From: CAYYJR01 sp964472305
Lineage (GTDB): Bacteria > Armatimonadota > Hebobacteria > CAIYQO01
Direction: 5' to 3'
Assembly: GCA_964472305.1 (NCBI GenBank)
Contig: CAYYJR010000017.1
Location: forward strand, 1-64,000
Length of the DNA: 64,000 nucleotides
Numbering within the stretch: position 1 is the stretch's first letter; each line of letters opens with the position of its first letter. This document shows, piece by piece, positions 17,121 to 25,881 of the stretch. The position numbers were made by a program, and so were the translations under genes. The notes under the pieces were generated by a model. The model did not search any database. It saw only the letters and a program-made list of their open reading frames with translations, and was not told where the DNA came from.

Positions 17121-19247
17121 CTACTGTTCCCCCACCAGCAGCATCACCGCTTCGTCATCAGGCAGGTGTTGCAGTTCGGCGTCGGCGAGGGAGAGGATGT
17201 GCTCGGCGGTGAGCAGGCCGGAGAGGTTGAAGATGCGTGGGCCGGCGGCGAGGAAGACTGAGGGGAGACGCTCGCCGCCGTCGCCGTAGTGGGTTTGCGC
17301 GGCGATCAACTCGCGCAGACGAACAGGCGCGCTGGCGACGGGCAATGATTCCGCCACCCCATGCGCGAGTTGCAGGCGGATCACCCCTTCGCGATCCACC
17401 AGGCGCAACGGCGTGCGCGTGGATTTCATCAACCCGAACAGCTTTTTCTGCACGCGCTCGCAATCCAGCGCGGTGTAATACGCGCTGCGGGCGACCTCGC
17501 GCAATGCGATGGCCGCCACCCCCAGCGATTTCGCGGCGGCGGCGCGCTGCGCCTCCGCGTCGACGACGACTGCGCCCAAATCGCGCGTGCGCAATTCGGT
17601 GGCACCGGTGGCGGTGGCGCGCACCACCTGGTGCTGCGGATCAACCTCCACCTGCACCTCCACCGTGTCGGGGTTGGCGCCTACGCGCACCACCGCCTCA
17701 ATGGCCTCGCGGCGCACGCGCAGCAAGTCGTCCTTCGACGGGTTGGGAATGGTGCGCTCCACGCTGTCGCGCACCAGCGCCAGCGCCACGCCGATGGCGG
17801 AAATCACCGGTGCGTTCTCCGCGATACGCCAGGATACGTTCATCATTTTCCCGGTATAGGGTACCACCGCTCCCGCGCCGCCGCCGCCGCCGATAAGGGT
17901 GACGTGCTCACGGCGAAGCTGGTAATCCTGCAGTAGCGTCTCAATGGTCTGTTCCGCCTGCGCGCAGCCGATGCCGAGCACTTCCTCTGCCGCCCGCGCC
18001 GGCGACGACTTCAGCGCCTCCGCCAGCACCCCGCCGGCCAGCGCGCCGTCGCCTTGTGCGTAATCGCCCGCCGGGACCATGCCTGCGACGTTGGCCGCAC
18101 AGGTCATCGTCAGCGCCAGCCGCGCTTCATCCGCCCCCGCCACCAGATAATCGGAAGGATCGTTGGGCAACGGCTGGATGAGGAGGGGGTGAAACGTGGA
18201 TTCTGCGTGCTGCCGCGTAAAACAGCTATACACCAGCCCGGCCAGGTGGGCGCTGCGCGGACCGACGGCAATCACTTTGCCGTCGCGCACGCGCACCATG
18301 CTGCCGCCGGCGAGGCCGATCGTGCGCACGTCAAGAGTGCGCAGAAAAAGCTTGTGCCCGCCGATAGTGGCGCTCTGTACGCTGGCCTGGCCATTGCGGA
18401 TGCAGGTGATGTCGCTGCTGGTGCCGCCCACCTCGATGAAAATGCCGTCACTGATTTTCGCATACATCAGCGCGGCGGCCACCCCGGCGGCAGGGCCGGA
18501 AAGAATGGTGAGGATGGGCCGGCGGCGCACCTCGTCGATGCTCATTACACCGCCGTCGCTGCGCATGATCATCAGCGGCGCGGTGATGCCCGCTTCGCTC
18601 ACCGCCTGCGCGGTCATCTGCGCGGTCTGCATCATCTTCGGCAGGATGCTGGCGTTGATCACCGCGGTGCGCGTGCGAATGCGTAGTCCGTAGAGGCCGG
18701 AAACATCATGACTGGCGGTGGCGGGCACGCCCTGCTCCGCACAGATGTCGAGCACCAGCCGCTCATTGGTCGGGTTGTCCACCCCGAACGCTTCCGCCGC
18801 CACGATCACCTGCGCCCCGCGCCCGCGCAGTTCCGTCACCGCCGCGCGCACCGCCTCGGGGGTTAGCGCGTTGCCATCGAGAAAGGTCTGCACGGTGTCG
18901 AGGAAGCGACCGGTCGCCACCTCGATACGCCCAATCTCGGTATCCTTGCGCGCCTTCAGCGCATCCGCGCCGCGCGCCATACCGATGATGCCCACCGGGC
19001 TCACGTCACCCTCCAGCAACGCATTGGTTGCTTGCGTGGTGGAATGAGCGATGAAGCTCACTTCGTCAGGGTGCACCCCGGCATCGAGCAACGCGCGTAG
19101 CGATTGCGTCACCCCCAGCGCCACCCCCTCCGCCGCGCGGTGGGTGGTGGGTACTTTCGCCTGGCAGCTCACCTGCAGCGTCGCGGCATCCACCGCCACC
19201 GCGTGGGTGAAGGTTCCGCCAACATCGATTCCGATTCGGTACGGCAT
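17121..19247 (-). CDS. Hydantoinase/oxoprolinase family protein (HyuA-like)
   Basis: This 708-aa protein starts at ATG 19247 (MPYRIGIDVGGTFTHAVAVD), the ATP-binding opening of the HyuA family; the frame extends upstream, but the extension is not HyuA-like. Further family blocks are FIAHSTTQATNALLEGDV, SDGGVMSIDEVRRRP, LSGPAAGV and FIEVGGTSSDITCIRNGQ. Family knowledge: ATP-dependent opening of hydantoin, N-methylhydantoin or 5-oxoproline rings, usually with an HyuB partner. No HyuB gene is present in this window, so the protein may act alone, with a distant partner, or on another substrate. The nitrilase-family amidase at 12742 could take the carbamoyl product. Confidence 0.82.
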   Translation of the reverse strand: MPYRIGIDVGGTFTHAVAVDAATLQVSCQAKVPTTHRAAEGVALGVTQSLRALLDAGVHPDEVSFIAHSTTQATNALLEGDVSPVGIIGMARGADALKARKDTEIGRIEVATGRFLDTVQTFLDGNALTPEAVRAAVTELRGRGAQVIVAAEAFGVDNPTNERLVLDICAEQGVPATASHDVSGLYGLRIRTRTAVINASILPKMMQTAQMTAQAVSEAGITAPLMIMRSDGGVMSIDEVRRRPILTILSGPAAGVAAALMYAKISDGIFIEVGGTSSDITCIRNGQASVQSATIGGHKLFLRTLDVRTIGLAGGSMVRVRDGKVIAVGPRSAHLAGLVYSCFTRQHAESTFHPLLIQPLPNDPSDYLVAGADEARLALTMTCAANVAGMVPAGDYAQGDGALAGGVLAEALKSSPARAAEEVLGIGCAQAEQTIETLLQDYQLRREHVTLIGGGGGAGAVVPYTGKMMNVSWRIAENAPVISAIGVALALVRDSVERTIPNPSKDDLLRVRREAIEAVVRVGANPDTVEVQVEVDPQHQVVRATATGATELRTRDLGAVVVDAEAQRAAAAKSLGVAAIALREVARSAYYTALDCERVQKKLFGLMKSTRTPLRLVDREGVIRLQLAHGVAESLPVASAPVRLRELIAAQTHYGDGGERLPSVFLAAGPRIFNLSGLLTAEHILSLADAELQHLPDDEAVMLLVGEQ

Positions 19248-19691
19248 AATACCACCAGTGTGCCAAAAATCGGCGGGGATGGCAAGGATGGGGAATAATG
19301 ACGGATCACGCGAAGGCGTGCACCAGGAACTGTCCACGATCCCGGCGCTTTCCAGCACGATGCGCCGCAATGGTGATGAGAGTAGATGCCGGGCGGCTGT
19401 GTCTAACATTATCACGCAATTGCTTTGTGGAAATCCTTCACCCGGTGGAACGTGTTGGGGCTCGAGTCTTGGCACTTGTGCGCGACGGCGTAGGCCGTGT
19501 GCCTCAGGCTCGGACTACCGAGTTACGTCCGGATCGTGGGATCCTGCCGGCGTAATACCGTGAATTGCCTGTTCAACTCCCTGGATTATGCCACATTCGT
19601 TTCATTACCGGTGACCGGGATCGCGTACTCTCCTCCCGCGGTACGCCGGCAGTGTTACAAGGCGAACAAGCGGTGGATCAGCGACGGTGGC
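19248..19691. other. Intergenic region, nothing recognised
   Basis: The 444 bp between the HyuA-like start and the 19692 promoter contain no convincing gene. Short open frames lack ribosome-binding sites and family resemblance. The leftward promoter of the HyuA-like gene should lie in its left part, but I could not pick out clear boxes. Confidence 0.5.
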
Positions 19692-19721
19692 TTGACAGCC
19701 CCCGCCGTTTTCTGTTACATA
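19692..19721 (+). promoter_or_regulatory. Sigma70-type promoter of the candidate small RNA
   Basis: TTGACA at 19692-19697 is followed by a -10 box that can be read as TTACAT (17-bp spacing) or TACATA (18-bp spacing, 19716-19721). Transcription would start near 19727, exactly where the closing stem of the RNA begins. Confidence 0.65.
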
Positions 19722-19726
19722 TAAGA

Positions 19727-19913
19727 GTGATGGAGACCAGGATGCACACGTTTGCCAGGATACCATCGCGGTTTCGGACCCAGGGGTTGGCCTCGCGCGA
19801 CCAGCTCAGGCACCTCCTCGTTTGGGACAGCTCTCTCCACTGCGTGTGCCCACGGACTCCCATCGCATTTTCGCGCCCGCGTTGCCTGTGAGTAACGCGG
19901 GCGTTTGTTTTTT
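19727..19913 (+). ncRNA. Candidate structured small RNA (or leader RNA) with terminator
   Basis: The predicted transcript begins GTGATGG at the expected start point. This pairs with CCATCGC at 19860-19866, and the next stretch pairs as GCACACG with CGTGTGC, giving a long interrupted closing stem. The roughly 90 internal bases contain further possible stems. It ends in a 10-bp GC hairpin followed by a T-run. No open frame with a ribosome-binding site lies inside. The length (about 140 nt before the terminator, 187 nt in all), long rod-like closure and independent promoter resemble 6S RNA, but I do not see enough conserved bases to name it. A leader controlling the HNH gene, which starts 35 bp after the terminator, is the alternative. 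Confidence 0.5.
19874..19913 (+). terminator. Rho-independent terminator of the candidate small RNA
   Basis: CGCCCGCGTT at 19874-19883 pairs perfectly with AACGCGGGCG at 19894-19903, and TTTGTTTTTT follows. It lies between the 19692 promoter and the HNH gene. Confidence 0.85.
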
Positions 19914-19947
19914 CAGCCGTCGAAGGAGCGGCATTATTACCGGATCG

Positions 19948-20439
19948 ATGAGCGACGAAGTTCTGGTGCTGAATCATAATTATCAACCGCTAAACGTCAC
20001 CAGTCGGAAACGCGCGGTCGTCTTGCTGTACCTGGGCAAAGCCCATGCGGTGGAGATGGACGACCGCCCGACGGTAGTGCGCTTAAACCATTTCGTCAAG
20101 CGCCCGATGCCCGTGCTGCGCCCCACGCGCAAGAGCATCTTCACGCGCGACGGTTATCGCTGCGTCTACTGCGGTACCACCCACCTGCCGTTGACCATCG
20201 ACCATGTCATTCCGCGCGTGCGGGGCGGCAAAGACGATTGGGACAACCTGGTCTGCTGCTGCACGGCGTGCAACAACCTGAAGGGCGACCGTACGCTGGA
20301 AGAGGTGGGATGGACCATGCAGGTGAAGCCGCGCCGGCCCAAGTGCCTACCCTATATCAGCTATCACAAGTTCATCGCCGCGTTGCGCAATCCACGCTGG
20401 CTCGATTACCTCGCCCCCTACGCCAGTAACGTCGCGTGA
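19948..20439 (+). CDS. HNH endonuclease-family protein
   Basis: This 163-aa protein starts at ATG 19948 (MSDEVLVLNHNYQPLNVTS), the standard opening of a common stand-alone HNH family. The zinc-binding HNH core is intact: CVYCGTTHLPLTIDHVIPR, then GGKDDWDNLV, then CCCTACNNLKGDRT. Family members are conserved across bacteria, and their cellular role is not established; nicking or cleaving DNA is inferred from the fold. The AGGAG sequence lies about 20 bp upstream of the ATG, further than usual, so an upstream non-ATG start is possible. A strong terminator follows at 20458. Confidence 0.88.
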   Translation: MSDEVLVLNHNYQPLNVTSRKRAVVLLYLGKAHAVEMDDRPTVVRLNHFVKRPMPVLRPTRKSIFTRDGYRCVYCGTTHLPLTIDHVIPRVRGGKDDWDNLVCCCTACNNLKGDRTLEEVGWTMQVKPRRPKCLPYISYHKFIAALRNPRWLDYLAPYASNVA

Positions 20440-20457
20440 AGCGAATGGCCTTAGCAA

Positions 20458-20498
20458 AGACAGCCTTCGCTCATCCGGCGAAGGCTGTCTCGCCTTTT
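20458..20498 (+). terminator. Rho-independent terminator after the HNH gene
   Basis: AGACAGCCTTCGC at 20458-20470 pairs perfectly with GCGAAGGCTGTCT at 20478-20490, with a 7-base loop, and CGCCTTTT follows. Confidence 0.85.
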
Positions 20499-20627
20499 GG
20501 TGTGACGCCTCGCGCACCGCGCCGGGAAGAACATGTAATATATTGGCAACATGGGATGGGAATGTTTGACATGGTTCTCACTATGATTGTGGTCAGTCAT
20601 CGTTGCTGACCGGGCAGGGGTTGCGGT

Positions 20628-21965
20628 ATGGAGCATATTGTCGGGATCGGATTGGCGGGGGGGCGCGGGGAGCGGTTTCGTCCCTTGACGCTGAAGGCGC
20701 GGGGGTATCTGCGCTCGAAGGCGGCGGTGCTGCTGCTGGGACGGCGGGTGATCGACTGGTTGTTTGAAATCCTGAACGCGCAGGGAGTCGACGACTTCGT
20801 CATGATCACTAAGGGCAAGGAAAACCGCTACCAGATTAAGAGCATCGTCGGATATGGCGAGGCGGAACACGTGCGCGTGCGTTATTCCCCGGTCAGCTAT
20901 GACCGCGTGAACGCCGGCAGCGCCGACTCGCTGCTCAGCAACCTGGAATATTTCGACCTGTGCGACACCGCTTTCGTTTTCCCCACCGACAGCGTACTGG
21001 ACATCGACCTGCCGGCCATGCTGGCGGCGCATCGCCGCAGTGGGGCAGTGGTCACCATCACCGCGGCCCGCCAATCGGCGGAATCCGTCGCCGGGCGTTA
21101 TGGGCTGATCCTGAGCGACGGAGACGGTCGGGTGCGCGGTTTCTTGGAAAAGCCGTCGCTGGAACGGATTTACGCGCAATACGGGACACCGGGGCAGGAC
21201 GCTGCACTGCCGCCGCTTATTACCAACGCCGGTTTCTATCTGATCGAAACGGCCGCGCTGCGCGAGATCAGCCGGCGCCCCGATTTTGCATCGGTACGCC
21301 AGCATGGCCTCGACATCGGCGGCGACCTGTTACCCTGGCTGGTGGCGCACGACTACCCGGTGCATGCCTTCGAGATTGGCCGTATGGGCGACCTCGGCAA
21401 CATCACCAGCTATCTGGAGACGATGCTCGACTCGCTGCACGGGCGGTTTCATTCGATGCGCCCGCTGTTGTCGCACCTGTGCCCGTGCGGCGACGGTTGC
21501 ATCATCGCGCCGGAGACAATGGCGCTGACCGATCCGGTGTCGGGATTGACGCTGACGGAGAAGATCGCCCGCGGCCTGGTGGAGATTCGTCCGCCGGTGC
21601 GCGTCGGCAAATACGTACGCGTCTTCCCCGGCGTCACGCTGGGGGAATGCAATATCGACGACGACTGCGAACTGTTCGAAAACGCCACCATTCTGCGCTC
21701 GTCCATCGGCCCCGGCTCGCTCATCGGTCCCTACAGCCGCATAGAGGACACGTTGATGGGCTTCATGACGGAAGTGCTGTCCACCCCGGAGGCACCGGTT
21801 ACCATCACCGATTTCGTCGCCATCGGTGACGAGGTGGTCATCAGCGCGGGGGTGTCGCTCTCCGGCAGCGTGATCATCCACCCGCGACTGAAAATCCCGC
21901 GCGGCGCCCATATCCCCAACCGCACCGAACTGGAAAGCGCGGACGCGGTGCTGGCGTGTCTGTGA
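20628..21965 (+). CDS. Sugar-phosphate nucleotidyltransferase with left-handed beta-helix domain
   Basis: This 445-aa protein has the nucleotidyltransferase signature LAGGRGERFRPLT at residues 9-21 and the Asp-containing FPTDSVLDID block that binds metal and sugar nucleotide. The segment GRYGLILSDGDGRVRGFLEK is typical of glucose-1-phosphate or mannose-1-phosphate nucleotidyltransferases. The C-terminal third (VRVGKYVRVFPGVTLGE, FENATILRSSIGPGS) is a hexapeptide-repeat helix as in ADP-glucose pyrophosphorylase and GlmU relatives. It would make an activated sugar for glycan synthesis; base and sugar cannot be told from sequence. The phosphohexomutase and GT4 genes near 30 kb could be later steps. 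It is convergent with the 22049 gene. Confidence 0.82.
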   Translation: MEHIVGIGLAGGRGERFRPLTLKARGYLRSKAAVLLLGRRVIDWLFEILNAQGVDDFVMITKGKENRYQIKSIVGYGEAEHVRVRYSPVSYDRVNAGSADSLLSNLEYFDLCDTAFVFPTDSVLDIDLPAMLAAHRRSGAVVTITAARQSAESVAGRYGLILSDGDGRVRGFLEKPSLERIYAQYGTPGQDAALPPLITNAGFYLIETAALREISRRPDFASVRQHGLDIGGDLLPWLVAHDYPVHAFEIGRMGDLGNITSYLETMLDSLHGRFHSMRPLLSHLCPCGDGCIIAPETMALTDPVSGLTLTEKIARGLVEIRPPVRVGKYVRVFPGVTLGECNIDDDCELFENATILRSSIGPGSLIGPYSRIEDTLMGFMTEVLSTPEAPVTITDFVAIGDEVVISAGVSLSGSVIIHPRLKIPRGAHIPNRTELESADAVLACL

Positions 21966-21990
21966 CGCACAGCCGTATGCTCACCGTATG

Positions 21991-22028
21991 AGTGGACCGA
22001 TCGGTTGGATCCGACCGATCGGTCCACT
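21991..22028. terminator. Bidirectional hairpin between convergent genes
   Basis: AGTGGACCGATCGGT pairs perfectly over 15 bp with ACCGATCGGTCCACT, around an 8-base loop containing GGATCC. It sits in the 83-bp gap between convergent genes. There is no T-run on either strand, so termination is inferred from position. Confidence 0.6.
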
Positions 22029-22048
22029 GCTGTTCCGCGACCAACCCC

Positions 22049-25000
22049 TTACCGCTCCGCTGTCTCCAGCGTGATGGCGAACAGGCAGGCGCTGGGCTGG
22101 TTGGGCAGCACGATGGCACTGAGGACACGCCGGGAATCGAGTGGGAGGCGATACGCGAACAACGTGCCTTCCAGATAGCGATCATCCCCCTGCGCGGTGC
22201 GCAGGTAGGGCGTTCGCCACGCGATCTCCTCGCCGAATTGCGATTCGCCCAGCCAGTTGGAGATATTGACCGGTACCGTCACCTGCTCGCCATCGGCATA
22301 ACGCAATGTCACCGGCAGCGGGTTCTCGTCCCCGGTGCGGCAGGCGATGAACCGCAACGCGACCGCTGGAACCGCCCGCAGTTCGATGGTCTGGCCTTGG
22401 GCACGCACCATATTGCCGTGTGGCCCCTCGCCGAAGTGAAAGCCGACCGTCGCAGTGGCCGCGGCATCCGCGTCGCCGCGGCAATAGTCCGGCGGATACC
22501 CGGCAACCAGGTCGGCGGCGTCGGGTAGCATGGCTTCCCGCGGGAAGGCGTTGCCATGGCCGTCGAGGCCGACCCCGCCAGGTTGTGCCTCGGTGAGCGT
22601 CGCCCAATCGTTGTAGTAATCGGCCAGATCAAAGGCGATATAGCGCGCGGGGCGCAGCAGCACCGGGCGCACGGGATGATACTGCTCGATGGGGCTGGCG
22701 ATGAGCTGCGCGGGCAGACCAGATTGCTCCAGTCCGAAGGCGCAGAAGCGTGCTCCCGCGCCGGGCGGCAGCGTAACCTGAATGTGCTCGCTGACGAACC
22801 CGCCGGATTTCACGTTGTCCGTCAACGGCGCGGCGCCGGCGGCGGCGGGCAGCGGACGGCCATCCGCCGCCAACCACTGCCAGGTGATGCGCGCATCACC
22901 GGCAACCCAGGCGGCGCCGGGATTGCGCAGCGCCACCGGCACCTCCACCGTCGCGGCATCATCGGCCAGTGTCGCCGGCAGGCCGATGTCGAGGAACTGG
23001 ACGCGCAGATCGAGGCTCACGACCTGCACCATCGTCTGTCCGAGTGTCACCGGAGGCGCGCCATCAGTCCACATTTCCACGCGCACGCGATACCAGCCGG
23101 GCGGTGGTGCGGATGGTGTGGCACCGCGCAGCACGACCACGCTCCCCGGTGATGAAGCGCCGTCGCCGACCAGCCGGCTCTCACCCGGCAGCGCTTCGCC
23201 CGTCTCATTCACCCAGCGCGCGCGATATGTCACCCGTCGCTTGCGCGTGCTGTCCGGCAGGCGCACCTGGAACTCCAGCGGCGCCGCCGTCCCGGCGGTC
23301 ACGCAACCGGGTACGCGGCTCTCCACCAGTTGGGCAGTGTCCACCGCGCCCACCTCGAACGGCAGCACGAGGGTGCCCAGCCTTTTCGTGGTCATGGGCA
23401 GGTTCAGCACCTGCAGCGAGTTGCGCATGAAATCGAGATGCAACTGATAGTGTCCAGGCGGCAGCGGATGCTTGCGGTCGATGCCCGCCAGCAGGTTGAA
23501 GCGCAGGCGCGCGGCGGCGAATTCCATCAACGCGAGCTTATCCGTCGCGGCGCCGCTGACCAGTTGGCGCTCCCCCGCGGTGATGCGATAATCCACGCGA
23601 AAACCATCCCGGGTGAGCAGCGCCGTGCCGGCGTTGTTGCGCAGCAGCAGCTCCACGGGGTAAGTAGCGCCCGCGCGCACCACGGCTGGCAGCGTGTGGC
23701 GCAGCAGGCGAATGCCGAAGCCGCGCTGTTGCGCCAGTTCGATGGTTGCCGTCCTGGTGGCGTCGAGATACTGGCGCCCGTAGGTGGTCGAATGGGCTAT
23801 TTCGCTGGCGCGCGCGAAGTCGTTCCAACTGTGGATCAGGATGAAGTCGGGCCGCGCAAGGCCGATCTGCTGCCAGCCGGTGGCGTAGGTCTGCCCGGCG
23901 CGACGCGGCAGGAAGGCCTTGCGCGTGGCGGAAAAGCCGGGAGTGATGAGCATGGTGCGCATGGCGCCTTCGCGCAGTTGCGCGCCGGTCATGGTCTCCC
24001 ACGCGCAGCGGGTGAGCACGCCGTCGAGATCGGGAGTCGCCGGCCAGGCGGCGTCCAGCATCCAGCCGATGGGCACGCCCCAGCGGGCGCACAGGCGCGA
24101 GCCGAGGTCGGCAGGCAGCAGCGCGGCGGTCGGTGCAGCAGGGGCGACAAGGAGCGCCGGATAGCGCCATTGTCCGGCGGCATCGGACGTCATCAGCCGG
24201 AATTGCGGCGGCACCAGCCCGTAGAAGTCGTCGAGCCAGGGTTCCACCGTCTCCCCCGCCGCCGGCGCGGCGTGCGAGAAATCGACCACCGGCATCAGCA
24301 GCGGGATATCGGTGTAGAACTGCGCCGACACCGCGCGGTCGTAATCCTTCAACGCATCCACCAGCGCGGACAACCGCCGCCGCGTGCGCTGGCGCAGCGC
24401 CGGGTCAGCGGGGATCACCACCGCCAGCGCGTCGAGACCGGCACGGCGCGCCTGCTGTAACTGTTGCAGGTGGTAGGCCGGCTGTTCGGCGCCGCCGAGT
24501 GCCTCGGGCGTCGGCGGGCGATGCGCCGCCGTCCACGGCGTGTCCAGCAGATACCAGGCAGCCACCACGGGCACCGTCTGCCGGGTGGGGGTTACCGGGA
24601 TGGTCACGGCGCCCGCGCGCCAGGGGAAGGTCTGCACGCCCGCCATCATCCAGTCAACGCCTTTCATGTCGCCATCGATGCGGATATCGCCCTGAATGAG
24701 CGTCGCGGAGGCAAGCGGCTCCGGGCTGGCGACCGGCTGCATCCCCTGCACGAACTGCAGGCGTCCCCACGTCGAAGGATTGCCCAGGTCGTCTTCGGTC
24801 AATGTGTGCGGCCAGCAGGAGACGGATTGCGTCTCGCCGCGCGAGTAGCAGGCGAGCGCGAAGCCGATCGTGGGCGTCGGATCGCCGTCATGCTGTTTTA
24901 TAGGCGGAAACACGCGCAACAGATCCCAGGCCAGCCCCAGTTCCACCTGATACCCGCGGTCAGTAGTGGTGCTGTCGTTGAGCTTGCCGTCAACGTTCAC

Positions 25001-25378
25001 CCCATAACGGATGGTACCAAGCGCGGAGGCTTGAAACCAACCGGGTTCGTTGCGCCAGACGCCATTGTCTCCGCGCTGCACGGTGGCGCCGCCCGCGGCG
25101 CTGACGACCACGCGCAGGGAGTGGTTATTGATGCGGATGGCGTCATCAGGTGCAAAGTTCAGGTAGACGGCGACGGCATCGTCCTGCCACGGCTCGCCAA
25201 GCGGTGCGGTATGCTCGCCGACGATCAACGGATCATCAACTTTTACAGCCAGGTAGAGCGTGGTGGTATCCCACGCCGTATAGGCCACCACGCGCCCCGC
25301 CTCGCCATCCGGCGCGGCAACGGCGGACGCCGCGCACAGCAGCCACGCGGTCAGCAGCAATACGAAGAAATGCCGCAT
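22049..25378 (-). CDS. Large secreted CBM9-like/GH99-like protein, 1,109 aa
   Basis: The start is ATG 25378 after AAAGGAGC, giving a signal peptide (MRHFFVLLLTAWLLCAASAV). Residues 25-210 look like a family 9-type carbohydrate-binding domain (TTLYLAVKVDDPLI, then DDAVAVYLNFAPDDAI). Residues 270-560 look like a GH99/GH71-type barrel: VPVVAAWYLLDTPW at the start, RRAGLDALAVVIPAD, and the characteristic ending HSWNDFARASEIAHSTTYG. The remaining 500 residues are beta-rich repeats without a motif that I recognise. It would act outside the cytoplasm on a polysaccharide, possibly a mannan since GH99 relatives are endo-mannosidases; the substrate is inference. It is the largest secreted protein in the window. 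Confidence 0.75.
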   Translation of the reverse strand: MRHFFVLLLTAWLLCAASAVAAPDGEAGRVVAYTAWDTTTLYLAVKVDDPLIVGEHTAPLGEPWQDDAVAVYLNFAPDDAIRINNHSLRVVVSAAGGATVQRGDNGVWRNEPGWFQASALGTIRYGVNVDGKLNDSTTTDRGYQVELGLAWDLLRVFPPIKQHDGDPTPTIGFALACYSRGETQSVSCWPHTLTEDDLGNPSTWGRLQFVQGMQPVASPEPLASATLIQGDIRIDGDMKGVDWMMAGVQTFPWRAGAVTIPVTPTRQTVPVVAAWYLLDTPWTAAHRPPTPEALGGAEQPAYHLQQLQQARRAGLDALAVVIPADPALRQRTRRRLSALVDALKDYDRAVSAQFYTDIPLLMPVVDFSHAAPAAGETVEPWLDDFYGLVPPQFRLMTSDAAGQWRYPALLVAPAAPTAALLPADLGSRLCARWGVPIGWMLDAAWPATPDLDGVLTRCAWETMTGAQLREGAMRTMLITPGFSATRKAFLPRRAGQTYATGWQQIGLARPDFILIHSWNDFARASEIAHSTTYGRQYLDATRTATIELAQQRGFGIRLLRHTLPAVVRAGATYPVELLLRNNAGTALLTRDGFRVDYRITAGERQLVSGAATDKLALMEFAAARLRFNLLAGIDRKHPLPPGHYQLHLDFMRNSLQVLNLPMTTKRLGTLVLPFEVGAVDTAQLVESRVPGCVTAGTAAPLEFQVRLPDSTRKRRVTYRARWVNETGEALPGESRLVGDGASSPGSVVVLRGATPSAPPPGWYRVRVEMWTDGAPPVTLGQTMVQVVSLDLRVQFLDIGLPATLADDAATVEVPVALRNPGAAWVAGDARITWQWLAADGRPLPAAAGAAPLTDNVKSGGFVSEHIQVTLPPGAGARFCAFGLEQSGLPAQLIASPIEQYHPVRPVLLRPARYIAFDLADYYNDWATLTEAQPGGVGLDGHGNAFPREAMLPDAADLVAGYPPDYCRGDADAAATATVGFHFGEGPHGNMVRAQGQTIELRAVPAVALRFIACRTGDENPLPVTLRYADGEQVTVPVNISNWLGESQFGEEIAWRTPYLRTAQGDDRYLEGTLFAYRLPLDSRRVLSAIVLPNQPSACLFAITLETAER

Positions 25379-25436
25379 CGATGCTCCTTTCGACAATGGT
25401 GGACAGCAACAGGGACAGCGAGTGCCGCAGCGACCG

Positions 25437-25727
25437 TCACGCCGTCGATCCGGCGTCGTCGGGAAGATTTTCGGGATTATCGACCGCGAGGGTGCCCTGC
25501 GCGGCCTCGTGCTGAAAGGCCTCAATCAGCAGGCGCGCGCGCTCGACGTCCGCGGGATATACCAGCAACTGGCTGTGCAGGTCATCCTGCTTGATCGTCT
25601 CCAGCCAGGCGGTTTCCAGCGGGCGTTCCAGCACGTTGATGCCCGCTTCTTCCAACAACGTGCGGTAGAGCAGAGCTTCCACCTCGTCTCCCGCGTCGAA
25701 GACCACGACCAACTCATTTTCGTTCAT
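25437..25727 (-). CDS. DUF2007-family small protein
   Basis: This 96-aa protein starts at ATG 25727 after AAGGAG. It has the DUF2007 pattern: ELVVVFDAGDEVEALLYRTLL, then EEAGINVLERPL, then SQLLVYPADVERARLLIE. The fold is ferredoxin-like, and the family is sometimes called a putative signal-transducing protein; no activity is known. It lies 58 bp upstream of the CBM9/GH99-like gene on the same strand and faces the MgtC gene across a divergent promoter region. Confidence 0.8.
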   Translation of the reverse strand: MNENELVVVFDAGDEVEALLYRTLLEEAGINVLERPLETAWLETIKQDDLHSQLLVYPADVERARLLIEAFQHEAAQGTLAVDNPENLPDDAGSTA

Positions 25728-25881
25728 GGCGTACTCCTTGCCGCCGGGCGATTGCGGCTAATCCGGCGACGTATGGTACAATAGGGCGGCACTGTGAGTA
25801 TACCCGACCCATCCCGGTGCGTAAAGCCGGTGTGTTGGTTGGGATGCCGATGTGCACGCCACACCCGAAAGAGACGGGGCC

